The notes below the pieces were generated by a model, which was not told the origin of the DNA, did not search any database, and worked only from the letters and a program-made list of their open reading frames with translations. From Isoetes taiwanensis (taxonomy: Eukaryota; Streptophyta; Lycopodiopsida; Isoetales; Isoetaceae): a stretch of DNA of 64,000 bases. This document shows positions 45,600 to 58,849 of the stretch, piece by piece. Location of the stretch: positions 35,260,128 through 35,324,127 of the forward strand of contig JAJEKV010000002.1 in assembly GCA_021234155.1 (NCBI GenBank), in the 5' to 3' direction. Both the position numbers and the translations under genes were made by a program. Within the stretch, counting starts at the first letter, position 1, and each line of letters begins with the position of its first letter.

Positions 45600-47570
45600 C
45601 ATTGTGAGGTTAAAGATTAATTACGTGTCAATCTCAAAAGAAATCGGCGGAAACTTAGGTACCCGATTTTTACGCTTTTTGGGTGACCCAAGAATCCAGT
45701 TGGAAGCTTGTTGCAGTTTGTTTTCTTGTGACGGATTTCAAATTAGTTAGTCTTCTAGTGTGTGTGAGTGAGGTTCTCAGGGTTCCTCGTGGGAATACTT
45801 GCTGGACTCCGTTCTAATTTGCATATGGAAATGAGAGGATGCGGTAATGCTTAGAATGCATCCCTATTAGGCCAGAACTAGTTTTTCTCCCTAATTTGCA
45901 TATGGAAATCAGACGATGGGGTAATGCTTAGAATGCATCCCTATTAGGTCGGAGCTAGTTTTTCTCCCTCCTCCACCTCAGCAAATCAAGAAGAACCATT
46001 CTCATTGCGACTTGATTTCGCCACCAAATTTTTGACAAAAGAATACAAAATAACCACCACTAGATGACAAATCAAGTCTTGCAAAAAAACAAAATCCAAC
46101 AAGAGACAAAAGTATATACTGCTAGGAGTTTCAACTTGAACATTCAAATGAAATCAGTTTCCCGTTCCATGTAAAATAAAGGAACAACATAAACTTGCGA
46201 TATTTGCGTTTTGTATTTGCTGGAGGTATTTCAGGGATGATTGGGCCTAGATTTGGTCGCTGTATTGTATGAGTAATCGTATGGCAGGCGTATGGTTGGA
46301 GTGAATTGAGCAGCTTGTTGGCCACTGAAGTTTGGAGTCCAGAAAGCATCTGTGGCTTCTTGTTTATTGTCATTTCTGATTGCATGGCATCAATTTAGAA
46401 GGAGACGGCTACGCACATGGGCATCTTTCTTGGGAAGACAGGTCGCTACTGCATGTCATTGTTGCCAGTTGCAGAAGCCTAAGCTCAGAGTGACTATCGG
46501 AATGGAGCAAGCAGGTCTCTTCTTTAGAAATATAGGTTATACCAAGCTTCTGCAGTAGATATTGACGGACTGTTGCCTGCCAAGTCCCTAGGCAAATATG
46601 GGCTATGCACAGAGGGAGAATGCAGTTGCCCAAAGGGATTTTCCGCCATAGGGGATTGAGACCCAGATTGAATTTTTGGATCTGGACGGAGTTATGGTTA
46701 CCATGGTTATGGTTTACACTTCTCATGCTCTCCTTAAAATCTCGACGCATGGTTCAGCATTCTGATCTGTTAGCCTGCAGTGCATCATCTATGCCTGTCT
46801 CTAGTGGAGGCAGTGGCGACCATGGTTCTGTGAAAATTTCCAATCGAGACCATAGGAAATGTGATGTGATTTTTTTGGCAAAATGTTAGTAGCCATGGAT
46901 CTGGCACAATGCTAGGAATATGCTACCCATCAGTGGCTGACAACAAACGATAAAAAAATAGCTGATAAAGATACAAAAATAACGAAAAAAAATCAACAAC
47001 ATTATCATTTTTCATGATTGCGACGAGGCAAAATGAGAAGTCCACTTCAATAATGAGGATGCAACCTCGTAGGAGGATTGAGATTGAAAGTCACTCAGTG
47101 TTATGTGACCTGAATTGATTAGTTTTGGTTTGGCGACACATGCACTTTGCATGAGGTAGATTGTCAGGGTCAAAGAAACACAAGTGCTCTGTTTTACTGA
47201 AGAGGAGTGTGTTATTAGTACGCATAGATGGTTTTGGTTCAACTTTATCGCCTCATTGCCGTGCATCAGCAAAGTTTCCACCTCGAAATTAGTTTACGGC
47301 GCTTTCATATATACAAGAAGTTTATGGCCGCAAACATTTTTTCCTTTTTACCAATTTATTAGTTTAAAAAGTTATGTGAAGTTGGAATGGTGCCTAGCTT
47401 TACGTGCTAATACTAAAAGTCCATTCAGCTATGAAGATTTCATTATATTCTCACAAGATTTCTAAGATTCCCTAGAGATACCTTAAGATTATATGGTCTT
47501 TCTGCCATATTCCTTCAAATTCCATGTAGATTCTTTAAGTTTCTCACATATTACATTAATATTTCTTGAG
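45600..47570. other. Spacer with a local tandem repeat
   Basis: Two copies of a unit of about 75 bp at 45818-45970 share AATTTGCATATGGAAAT, GGTAATGCTTAGAATGCATC and CTAGTTTTTCTCCCT. No gene is recognised between 46000 and 47570. The last 120 bp are rich in AGATTCCCT/AGATTTC words like those at 55020-55860. Confidence 0.55.
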
Positions 47571-47649
47571 ATGTTCTTAATATCACTAAGATTCTCTTCG
47601 TGCATGGTCCCACAAGCTACGGATTGAAACAAGTAGATACAAGCGGCCG

Positions 47650-47790
47650 CAATTGCCACGAGAGGCGAGATTATGTGCATGTTGCCAGCTCCAGGTTATT
47701 GAAGACAAAAGCCATATACTTATGAGGTCTCTTGCTTTTGAGATGATCATGAATTGTTATTTGACATTAGCATTATATTCCACGCTTCCA
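47650..47790 (+). pseudogene. Retroelement-type C-terminal zinc-finger fragment
   Basis: Reads MPREARLCACCQLQVIEDKSH and then ILMRSLAFEMI. The order R-x-C-x-x-C ... V/I-E-D-x-x-H is the CCHC-like motif at the C-terminal end of many LINE polyproteins. No reverse transcriptase is found upstream, so it is an isolated remnant. Confidence 0.5.
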
Positions 47791-47889
47791 CAACTTCTCA
47801 AACCACTAGTTGTGCATGACTTGGCATTATACACACTTGAGGTTCTAGATATGCATCTTCAATTGCTGAATCATCAGCACTCACCATGA

Positions 47890-49140
47890 TCTTCTTTGTA
47901 CAAACTTATTTATTATTTATTGTCTTGTATCATCATTACTGCAAAGAAGATGCATTTAATTAAAGTAGGTCTCATGCGGTTTCCAATTTTTTTCGAACCC
48001 TCTTATTTCCAATAAAAAGGACGTCTGAAACGTTTTGGGGCTTATTTGTCATTGAAAATAAGAGTTTTTTCACGTGAGAGTGAGTCCCTTTACCAAGACA
48101 TTTCGATTCTCGTTCTTGGATGGGTGGTCGAGAAATCACAAGTCCCAACAAAAATGACTGAAATTATTTACTTAATCACAACAAAGTGCTAGTTTTGAAA
48201 GAACTTGTATTTATAAATGGACTCATTACAATATATATTACAGTTGATGAAGAGACCATGGCAATCACGTTGTCACAACGATTACATCCTCTTCACACAA
48301 GGACCACCTAATGGGAACAATGCGTGGACCATCCTCCGACCTGTTTTAAGCCATGAGAGTAGCTTAAAGACGATAGAAATCTGTACGAAGAGGTGCTTCA
48401 TGGGCCACGCACTGGCCTGCCTAACCAATGTCATCACCCTCTTCTCGTATCCTTTCTTCAATGAACAAGTCTTTCCATTGCTCCCAAGCATGTACTATTT
48501 GGTCACGATAGGTCGCGATAAGGACCTTTAAAGACAAAATCAAGTTAGTCAAGTGATGCTACAGACAAGACCAATAAAATAAGAACCAGTTTTGAGGGTC
48601 ATTTCTTGACTTGCTACTCGAGACTTTTGTATGTTTGGTCAGGTTTTTCTTCTCTGTTCAATCGCATAAACGTACTTTAAGGCGTCTGGGATTCTCTTTG
48701 CCTTTTATCTTTATGAAAAGCGATTACATCACTTCTTTTTCCTGTCGTTGCAGTGCAATACGTTCTCGAAATGGTGATCAGTTCTATACGCCATATCTTC
48801 AAGGCATCTAAGGTTAGTCTTTACTTATTTTCATTACGAAGTGTTACATCTACTTCTTCTGCATGTTGTTGCAGTGCAACACATTTACTAAATGTTGGAC
48901 CATATGTTTGCCGGACCTTTCTAATGAAGTGGTACTTTTGCCTCTTCTGCCTTTTACAGCAGTTTGATTGACCATTTATTTATGGAAATTAAGGCTCTCT
49001 TTCACAAGATTGTTTTGAAACTAGTATGCAATTATTTTAGGTAGTACAGCTTGACAATCTGGTGACAAATTCTGGACTCATTGAATCCTCTGTACGATGC
49101 TAACTATTTTCCTAAAAAAAATCTGACTTATAATTAATAG
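47890..49140. other. Spacer, no gene recognised
   Basis: AT-rich, no convincing coding pattern. Two CTTCTTxTTxxTGxYGTTGCAGTGCAA phrases occur about 125 bp apart near 48735 and 48855. Confidence 0.45.
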
Positions 49141-49420
49141 TGATGCGAATATGTAGCATTATAACAGGGGGTTTTTTTTTGTGATTTTATACGCTTTTTT
49201 GCATGGTTTTCATATGATTTCATGGGCGTATTACACGAGGCATACTAATCAGTATATCTAGAGTGCATGCATATTTCAATGGCATATTATCTATGGTTTT
49301 ACAATGGTTTTGCATTGCATATTTATTCCTTCACAAATAACTTATCTTTTTACTCCCAAAAATACATGCAAGTATCGAGACCCTTTACTTTAGGGTTCGT
49401 GGAAGAAAATATTTTAGGGT
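49140..49420. repeat. Dispersed repeat, copy 2
   Basis: Partner of 16510-16760, with AGCATTATAACAGGGGGTT, TACTAATCAGTA and ATCTAGAGTGCA in the same order. Neither copy codes for protein. Confidence 0.6.
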
Positions 49421-49860
49421 CTAGTCAGATCTAAAAAGAGAACAGAGCAACGATTCTTGCTTGGCTGTGCTCGGATTTGTGCATGATTCATGTGCCTCTG
49501 ACGGATGGATGAAACCGAAACCCCGAATAGATTTTAGGGTGCTTTCCTTTTGTAACACTGTTCTTTCCATGACGACGGTGTCTTGCTGGGCGCAGCTATG
49601 GCTCAACAAATCCTCCCGTGTTAGCCTCTCCTGCACCTGCGTCAATTTTTCTACGCCAAAAATGCGGATCTGCGGCTTCTGGGCGATGAAAACCTGCTGG
49701 GAAGAATACTTTTGGAGCTCCAACTGTGCAAATAATGGATGGGTTTGATTGTCGAATTCGTTCTGCTGCTCATAACGATTTCGCCAATGTTGCAGACTTA
49801 GGCTGGTAGATCCTTTTCTGTCGTTTATGCTCAGATTGCCTTGCAGGTGCTTTTTTAGAT

Positions 49861-51170
49861 ATGCTCATACTAGCATCAGGTTATCAATCTACTGGAGATC
49901 CAGTTTTATGGCAGCCTCAAAGCGTGAAAAGGGCATTTGAATGGGCCACCATGTTTGAAGATCTCATGGCAAAATTTCTTGCAACCAAAGAGGGTGAAAC
50001 ATCTAAGGAAGCCTTTGATCTGGCTCTCTTAGATCTCATGGATGCCACTCCTCACCCTCCAGGATTGCCAGTCTTATCATCTTCCCTACTCGCCGAGGCC
50101 CGGAAACTTCTTGTAAGTGCTCTTACTGGTGCATTTGGAATTGGCAATGGACAGCTTGTTCCTGTTATTGTGCTAGCCTCAGAATTAGACAAAGAGAGCA
50201 CTTCTGTAGAATGTCCACATGCAAACCAAATGCGGAGCAGGAAGCGGTCTTTTGATGAAATGGAAGACCAAAGGCCAGAGAATCTACCAGCTAGGGTAAT
50301 GGTTGATAAATTTGAAGAAGGAATAAAAGGGCAAGTTATTCTTCTTGGTAGTGCAACAATTGAAGGGTAGATATTCTTGTAAGACATTGGTGGAGCCCCT
50401 TAGTCGGGACTTAGAAATAACTGGAAGTTCTCTTGCCAAATGCGGCACAAGTGTTAAGGATTCTATGGATATTTGGAAGAGATCAGACTTGGAGCGAAAC
50501 AATTCTGAGACATTTCTTGGAGCGAAACAATTCTGAGACATTTCTTGTCTGTCACTGTGAACAATGGGCTTAGAGAGAGTTTGCTGTATATCACTGTGAA
50601 CAATGGGCTGGAGAGAGTTTGTTGTATATCACTTCTGCGGAGACAATGTACAAGCTCATGGGAGGGATGATCATTTTTAAGTCTGAAAGCGCACATTGGA
50701 CAAATGTTTTTGAACAGATCCTAGCTGAAAGTAATAAGCACTCAGAAATCAATACATGGGTTGATATTGCAGAGCTCTGTTGGTTGTGTCTGGCATCAGA
50801 AAGCTCATCATAAAGCTGGAGACAAATGCAAAACAAGTTACTTAATTTCTTACATTCTTATCCAGTTTTATCATGACAAAACCAATTGTCACGTTACTTT
50901 GATGGATGGTGGGAAGAATCAGCAGCATCTAGCATCTGCTTGTGGCCTTAGTGATTCTAAATGGACGTTGAGAATGAAAGATGAAGTTGAGAAATATTTG
51001 CTAGGTCATTGGAGATGAAAAGAGGGTTTGTGTTGGAATTTGCCACCAATCATTGCAGCATTTGCTTTGAGACATGGCACATTAGCTGAACATTATATAA
51101 GGGAGATTGAGAAACATGTGATTGAGAAAGAAAGCCTCGGCCTGTTCTCGTGCCACTCATGTTGTAATAC
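49861..51170 (+). pseudogene. Broken plant gene of unrecognised family
   Basis: The first part (49861-50370) is an uninterrupted 169-residue frame with EWATMFEDLMAKFLATKEGE, DLALLDLMDATPHPPGLPVL, a long helical stretch and a basic MRSRKRSFDEME segment. Later pieces in other frames continue the same kind of protein: EPLSRDLEITGSSLAKCGTS, ITSAETMYKLMGGMIIFKSE, AHWTNVFEQILAESNKHSE, WVDIAELCWLCLASES. Composition suggests a soluble alpha-helical nuclear protein. I do not recognise the family. Small tandem duplications at 50498-50540 and 50560-50625, and several stops, show it is broken. An acceptor (TTGCAG) lies just before the first part. Confidence 0.5.
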
Positions 51171-51297
51171 CCTATGTTGTAATACCTTATGAATGCTTTG
51201 CGGAAATAATTTGTTTGTCTTGATGTTATTGTGCTTTTTAGTAATTAATATTTAGGGCCATAAAGTTTACCTATCTTTGCTTTACTTAGGGCCCGAA

Positions 51298-51791
51298 TTA
51301 CTTAGGGCCCGAAGGGCCCAAAATTTTTTTAATATAACAATTAACACACAACTACCATCAACATTATTAACACAAATCATTGCATTTAACACATTTAAAT
51401 TAAAATCCCCCTTAAACCCCCTTTGGTTTGGGTGCATATTCACACGGGGGGTTACGTAGGGCAGCGAGAGCTCTAAAAATATATTTACAATACATGTACA
51501 AAATTAACACCATTAAGTACATTCTCTTAAACCTTATAGTATTTTGCAAACTTTAATATACAGTATACAAAAACTTGTACGTGCATACCCCACAAACGAG
51601 GATCGCTATGTACAGTCCAGATCTTGGAATAAAGGGCAAATATGCCCATCCGACAGCTCTCGTTGCCCAGAGTAACCCCCCGTGTGAATATGCACCCAAA
51701 CCAAAGGGGGTTTAAGGGGGATTTTAATTTAAATGTGTTAAATGCAATGATTTGTGTTAATAATGTTGATGGTAGTTGTGTGTTAATTGTA
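51298..51791. mobile_element. Foldback MITE, copy 2 (loop inverted relative to copy 1)
   Basis: Arms at about 51335-51470 and 51655-51791 share ACACAACTACCATCAACATT, CATTGCATTTAACACATTT and CCCCCTTTGGTTTGGGTGCA. Left of it lie GGGCCC and GGGCCCGAAGGGCCC, the same palindromic flank as copy 1. The loop contains GAGGATCGCTATGTACAGTC, which in copy 1 reads on the opposite strand (GACTGTACATAGCGATCCTC), so the loop is flipped. Confidence 0.85.
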
Positions 51792-51879
51792 GAGGCAGGG
51801 ACAATGCAGGAGCACAATTTGCTTTTCTGCCACCTACAGAATAAGCTCAGGTCTGCCATTTTAGCATATTTACATTAAC

Positions 51880-52700
51880 TATTCATTTTTTTGCTTTTAA
51901 TCTTTTTTTCTCTTTCATAGGAGCCAAGCAAACAAGGGCACCTCCAGTTAATGAAATAAGGCACCAGACTCAATGAAATGGGTACCCAAAACTTTATCTG
52001 CCCAAAGGCTTTAATTTAATGCTACATTTGTGTCATCTTTGTAGAAGAGAGTAATTTTTGTTATGCATAAGCACCATTCCATTGCATATTATATATTAGG
52101 TCATGTTATTCCAATGTTCATATCATGCTTAAGCATGTAGCTAGCCAAATGTTTATTTAGCACTCATGATGAAAGTGACTGTTGTTGCTTCAAGGCATTA
52201 ACATACAATGTCTATGGATTCTGTTACATGTCCAGAAAAAAGTATATGACATTTGATTTTTTGTTTTGAATTTGTTGATGGAGCTATTAAAGCCACATCT
52301 ATTTGTTAACCCTTATCAATCCATATTTTTCAATCTACTATGTGTAGCAAAATAGTATAATAAATATTCAAACAGATCCAATTATAGCACAATTCATCAA
52401 TCAAGTATTAAGACCATTATAAGAACAAACTTACACAGATTAAGACCACAAAATTATAAGAAAAAATAGACCAGATATTTATTGCAAAGAAAATCCTTAA
52501 AAAATAGCCAAGTTTCATAACAGTAGCAAAATGTATCCATCAAATAGAATAACCCTGAACAAAGTTAAAGTAATATCTTACCATTCAGATAGTAAATTAC
52601 AGAAAAACTCACACATAAATGGTTCATAAGCAAGTAAAAATCGTTCATAAGCCAGTTACCATCTTCATACATCATAATAACAATGCAGGAGAAGAGAGGT
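51880..52700. other. AT-rich spacer, no gene seen
   Basis: No coding pattern or repeat structure recognised. Confidence 0.45.
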
Positions 52701-53160
52701 CGGTTACCTGCAGCAAATAGCACTTATTAGCCTAAAGAGGGTAAGAAATACTAATGCTAGCAGGTAAGCTATGAACTCTCTTGGCATTTCTGCCCTTTAC
52801 CCACAGAATTTTCATACTGAAAATTAATAATGTAATTAAAATCCAACCCAAAGCTATCATACATCTTGCATTTAAATAATTTGTGAACAGATCAAAATTC
52901 TTTGTACCATTGTAACTTGATTTAAGGCTGCAGTAATAATCTCTTATGAGAATTCAGACCATCTAAGTATAAATAATACAAGCAAACCTGATTTGGTTGA
53001 ATTTCATTGCTAGAATCCTCTTCATTGTCAGAGTCTGCTACAATCTCGACATTAGAATCGACCACAATGACCACATTCTTTGCCAAGAAGTTTTTCGCTA
53101 TTTTGGAGGCATTCCCACAAGGATTCAAGCTTGGAACAAACTTCAAGATACCCATGTCAC
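52675..53160 (-). pseudogene. Decayed second copy of the SAP/zinc-ribbon gene 3' part
   Basis: A minus-strand exon-like piece ends NEIQPNQ at a GTTTGC donor (last exon base 52988). After an intron of about 277 bp, an acceptor CAG (next exon from 52707) leads to VTDLSS and soon a stop. The better copy at 57361-58801 ends its first exon in VPLNQ and starts the next with VTGVSS, with similar intron text (TAGCAGGTAAGC, CTTGGC/CCTGGC). Exon 1 here has an acidic DSDNEEDSSNE run before NQ, as the other copy has NEDDFIEED. The second exon lost its zinc ribbon. Confidence 0.6.
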
Positions 53161-53199
53161 CTTTGGCCCTATTTGGATCTAATCCATGCCATGCGCGCG

Positions 53200-54945
<1,746 letters not shown>

Positions 54946-55029
54946 AGAAATTTAACACGTCCTACGACGCATTGTTCCAGTTTTAGCACGTTCTTACGGT
55001 GCAAGGCCCTGTCGTGCTCTAGGTAACCA

Positions 55030-55860
55030 ACGATTCTACTGAGATTCTCTTGTCATTCCTCTATATTCTTCAACATTCTATGTACTATATTTAGCATCCA
55101 TGAAGATTCCCCTAGATTCTCTTAGAATTTTCTATTTTGATTGAGGTGCTTACCCATGAGCATTTAGAACCTTCCAAAATAATCTATTTTGGATCTGTGC
55201 AACATTTCTAAAACACTTTCTATTTTTAGACTCAGGCGCTTGCCCTGAGCATCTAGAACATTTTTTTTTCAAGATTTATATTGTACACCTTTATTATGAA
55301 ACATTTTAGAACATTCTATTGTGGCTCTTTGCAAAACCTTAAAAAAAACTCTAAGATTTCATCAAGATTTTCTTAGATTCCCTTAGATATTATGAAGATT
55401 CCCTTAGATTCAACTAGATTTTAAGAGATTCCGTTAGACTTGTAAATATTTTCCTACATTCTCTTACAATTTATGAGATTTTCTTATATTCCCTTTAATT
55501 TTCCTGGATTCTCTTACATTCTAGAAATTTCTAGAACATTCTAGAACTTTCTAAAGCATTCTGAAACTTTCAAAACATCTTAGAACTTTTTGGAAGTATT
55601 TTCCTATTCCCTTACATTTCCGAAGATTCCCCTACATTCTAGAACTTATTAGAACAATTTGGGACTTTCTGGAAGGATTCTCTTAAATTCCCCCTAGATT
55701 CTCTTATATTCCAAAACATTCTAGAATATTCTGGAACTTTCTAGAACATTCTAGAAGATTTTAGAACTTTCTAGAGCCTCCAGAACATTCTAGAACTTTC
55801 TTGAACTATCTAGAATGTTATATTCTATTTTATCTTAATTAGAACATTACCCTTAAGTAT
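55030..55860. repeat. Degenerate short-word array (TTCTAGAA / AGATTCYCTTAGA type)
   Basis: Over about 800 bp the words ATTCTAGAA, TTCTAGAAC, CATTCTAGAA and GATTCYCTTAGATT recur dozens of times with changes. The core TTCTAGAA is its own reverse complement and has the nTTCnnGAAn spacing of heat-shock elements. No gene lies within. Confidence 0.75.
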
Positions 55861-55890
55861 ATTTGAAACATAAATCATTCATGGAATTAA

Positions 55891-55966
55891 TGCTTGGTCT
55901 AGTGGTTAGAGTGGGGGGTTTGGGGGGTTGAGGTCCAGGGTTCGAATCCCCCCAATAACATTAAAA
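55891..55966 (+). repeat. tRNA-derived SINE head or tRNA-like sequence
   Basis: TGGTCTAGTGGTT (55895-55907) is an A-box and GGTTCGAATCC (55939-55949) a perfect B-box at normal spacing for an RNA polymerase III promoter. The intervening sequence is a G-rich run, and acceptor-stem pairing is poor, so it does not fold as a tRNA. Most likely the 5' end of a tRNA-derived SINE; its 3' end was not delimited. Confidence 0.65.
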
Positions 55967-55999
55967 ATTTTAGAAGCCTTCCCTTAAGGGACGAGCATT

Positions 56000-56405
56000 C
56001 AACATGAGCCTTAGGATCTTAGACTCGATCAACGATCAAGATCTCACCATATAAAAGCAATATGAGCCGTAGGATCTATTACATATAATTCCCAAAGCCA
56101 TGTGGACCGTAAGATATGTGCCAAGCAACGCGGAGTAGTAGGATCTCGGGATCGGACGATCGGGATCAAGAGCAACCCGGGCCGTAGGATCGATTACATA
56201 GAGTCTATATAGAAACTCCCAAGCCATCCGGGTAGGATGTCCCCCCAAACGCGTGAGCCGTAGGATCTCGAACCGGCGATCGGGGATCAAATCAACCTGG
56301 ACCGTAGGATCGTCTATATTGAATATATATAGAATCCCCAAGCCATCTGAGCCGTAGGATACGTCCCAAAGCCACGTGGGCCGTAGGATCTCGAACGGAC
56401 GGTCG
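56000..56405. repeat. Degenerate tandem array built around GCCGTAGGATC
   Basis: About nine occurrences of variants of GxCCGTAGGATC, spaced 30-55 bp. They alternate with GATCGGGATCAAG-like and CCCAAGCCATC-like words. Two longer periods (about 56140-56260 and 56260-56390) repeat the same word order: GTAGGATCTCG, GATCGGG, GxCCGTAGGATCG, TATATAGAA, CCCAAGCCATC. It is bounded on the right by a TA run. Confidence 0.75.
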
Positions 56406-56440
56406 GATAAGCGCGACAAACATAAGAACATATATATGAT

Positions 56441-56592
<152 letters not shown>

Positions 56593-56599
56593 GCCAAGA

Positions 56600-57360
56600 C
56601 CTGATCCAAAGACCAAACCTAGGCACCCAACTCTGACAAGGATGAACCTAGCCAGGTTGGACTTATCGGTTCCAAATCAATGAAAGGATAACCTTATAGG
56701 TAATACCAAGTGAGCCATACAGCAAGCCAGACTTCAAAGATGCAAAACAAACGCATGTTCAGCTTTTATTCAGTACATTAAGCCAAATTCTTGTAGACAT
56801 ATTGTACTATGTTGATGCATTGTCATACCATCATGCATGTTATTAGATTGCTTAGATACCAATTTATTAAGACCAGGTTCTAAAACCTATGCCCATCTAA
56901 TAAGCCAGTGAGAGAAGTCAGAGCCTTAGTGAATACAATATTGTAATACTACAGGCTGGACTGTCATAAGGTAAATAGAAAAACACCTTATATTCATTCT
57001 AACTCTTTGTCATGAATAATAGTATTATGCTAAAATGCTCAAAGAATGCCAATAGATCCTTTAGACTAAATGTATCTGATTGCATTAGTTTCATAAACAA
57101 ATCAATATTATATAACCAATATCGCAATTCATCTATAATAATATTTCATTTTTAACTTATGAAACCAAAGCGAGTGCTCATGGGAGAAACTCAAAGATAT
57201 AATGCGTTTTTATTTAAGAAAGCCAAAAAGCGTTTTTCAAAATTATTTTCCATTAATACTTGGTAAATATAGATGGCGGAGGTAGCCCTTTCTTAAAATG
57301 AGATATGGCAAACCGGATATGTCTTTAAAGGCTGCAAATGCATAAAACAGTAGTATTATC
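56600..57360. other. Spacer, no gene seen
   Basis: AT-rich, with no coding pattern. It lies directly downstream of the zinc-ribbon exon and may include its 3' UTR. Confidence 0.45.
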
Positions 57361-58792
57361 CTATTTATCCGAAATATTAAGGCTAGATAGGAACTCTTCT
57401 TCCACCTGATCAGCTTGATGCAGTATCATGCATTTAGAGCATTCAAAATTGGGGTAAAGAAAGAACCTGAATAGCTTAAAGCATATCTTTTGCTCAAGAA
57501 AAACAATATCTTTTTTAACAGTAAGAACGTTTTTGAACCAGATGTGTTTGCAGAACACGCATTGCACGGAGTGCTCCATTTTATTTAGAACTTGAGAAAA
57601 AGTAGAGGAAACTCCGGTTACCTGCAATCCAATCAATCAAGCATTAGCCATAAACTGGGTAATCAAGAAAGGGATTAGCAGGTAAGCAAAAGAATCTCCT
57701 GGCTTATAGCCCTTCAACTTTAAAATTGAGATAAAGCTAAGTCATAAACTTATAATCAAGTAATGAGCAAGAAACTCTGTGCCTCTCAGCTAGAAACAGA
57801 GTTAAATGCTGTAGCATAGATACAAAATACCATACATCTAGATCATCATGGAAAAGATACACTGATATTTCAGAATGACAAAACAGTAAAATAACCTGAC
57901 TTTATGAGGGTGAGAAAACTTCCTTTTATATCGGTCCAACAGATTCTTTATGTTGCTGAGAATCACAGCAATATTGGCTGCTAAATAAATCCAGCAGAAC
58001 ACTAAACATCTTAAGATAATTAAACTAGATATGCATGCAGTATTTTTACTCCCCCCAGCATTCGTTTAAAACCTGTGTTTGATTACTTATTAAAGACCAC
58101 ATAAATGTAAATGAACCTGATTAAGTGGCACGTTATCTTCCTCAATGAAATCGTCCTCATTGGTTGCAAGGTTAACACAGCTCCTAGCATTTGCATTTGT
58201 AGTTGTAGCTGCACTGGCTTTCCCATAGAGCACCAAATTGCATGCCTCCAGACTAGAATTAGGGCGCTTTCCAGTAGCAACCCTTTTATTGGCATTGATA
58301 TCAATTCCTGCCTGTTTAGCCATGTCTTCCAGAACTGCTTTCTTGATTGCTACACCATCATTTTTACAATCAATTCCCTTCTCTCTTAACATGCTAATGA
58401 TATCTGCCTTCGTTGCCTTAGTATTCACAGCGCCCTCAGTTCTTGTCATTGTTCTTGAATAAGCAACAATGGAATGCTTGCTCCTGCTTACAATTGCCTT
58501 ACCGCCTTTATGTTTCTGTGGCTTCTTAACAAAGCACAAAGCCTTACTATAGTCACTGCCTGGCTCTACTGTCAGCGTATTTAACAGATCCTTCACTAGA
58601 TTTACGTTTTCCCTCCATTTTACAATTACCAACCGCGTTTAATGCATGCTTTACTGCAGGTTTACGAAATGCTCTATGAGCCTTAAAAGATACAGTAAAT
58701 CTGACCTCAGTACCAAGTATACTGAATGTCCCTGTGGAGTTTTTACATGCCGGAACCCTTGCTTCAAAAAATCGCCAGTAATCGTACATCAT
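57361..58792 (-). CDS. Two-exon protein with SAP-like segment and CXXC...CXXC motif, one probable frameshift
   Basis: Exon 1 starts at ATG 58790-58792 (MMYDYWRFFEARVPACKNST) and ends at 58117 (GTTCAT donor). Exon 2 starts at 57621 after TTGCAG and runs to TAA at 57361-57363; phases agree (0). Exon 1 changes frame once between about 58640 and 58560. It carries basic text (KKPQKHKGGKAIVSRSKHS), then TKADIISMLREKGIDCKNDG followed by VAIKKAVLEDMAKQAGI, which resembles a SAP DNA-binding helix-loop-helix, and an acidic end NEDDFIEEDNVPLNQ. Exon 2 carries CVFC (start) and CSKC about 50 residues later, a possible zinc ribbon. The family is not recognised. It lies downstream of the reverse transcriptase on the same strand and could be an accessory gene of the same element or an unrelated host gene. 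Confidence 0.5.
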
Positions 58793-58849
58793 AGCCAGCA
58801 AAAAGCTTGAAAACTAAGAACCCTAGAACTTAGTAGAGCAAGCTAGTTA

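Noticed and set aside
46100-46890. Possible gene on either strand around 46.1-46.9 kb
   Set aside because: Open frames exist on both strands but show no conserved motif or consistent splice borders.
55891-55966. Functional tRNA gene
   Set aside because: A- and B-boxes are present, but a G run replaces the anticodon arm and the acceptor arms do not pair, so only a SINE-type head is supported.
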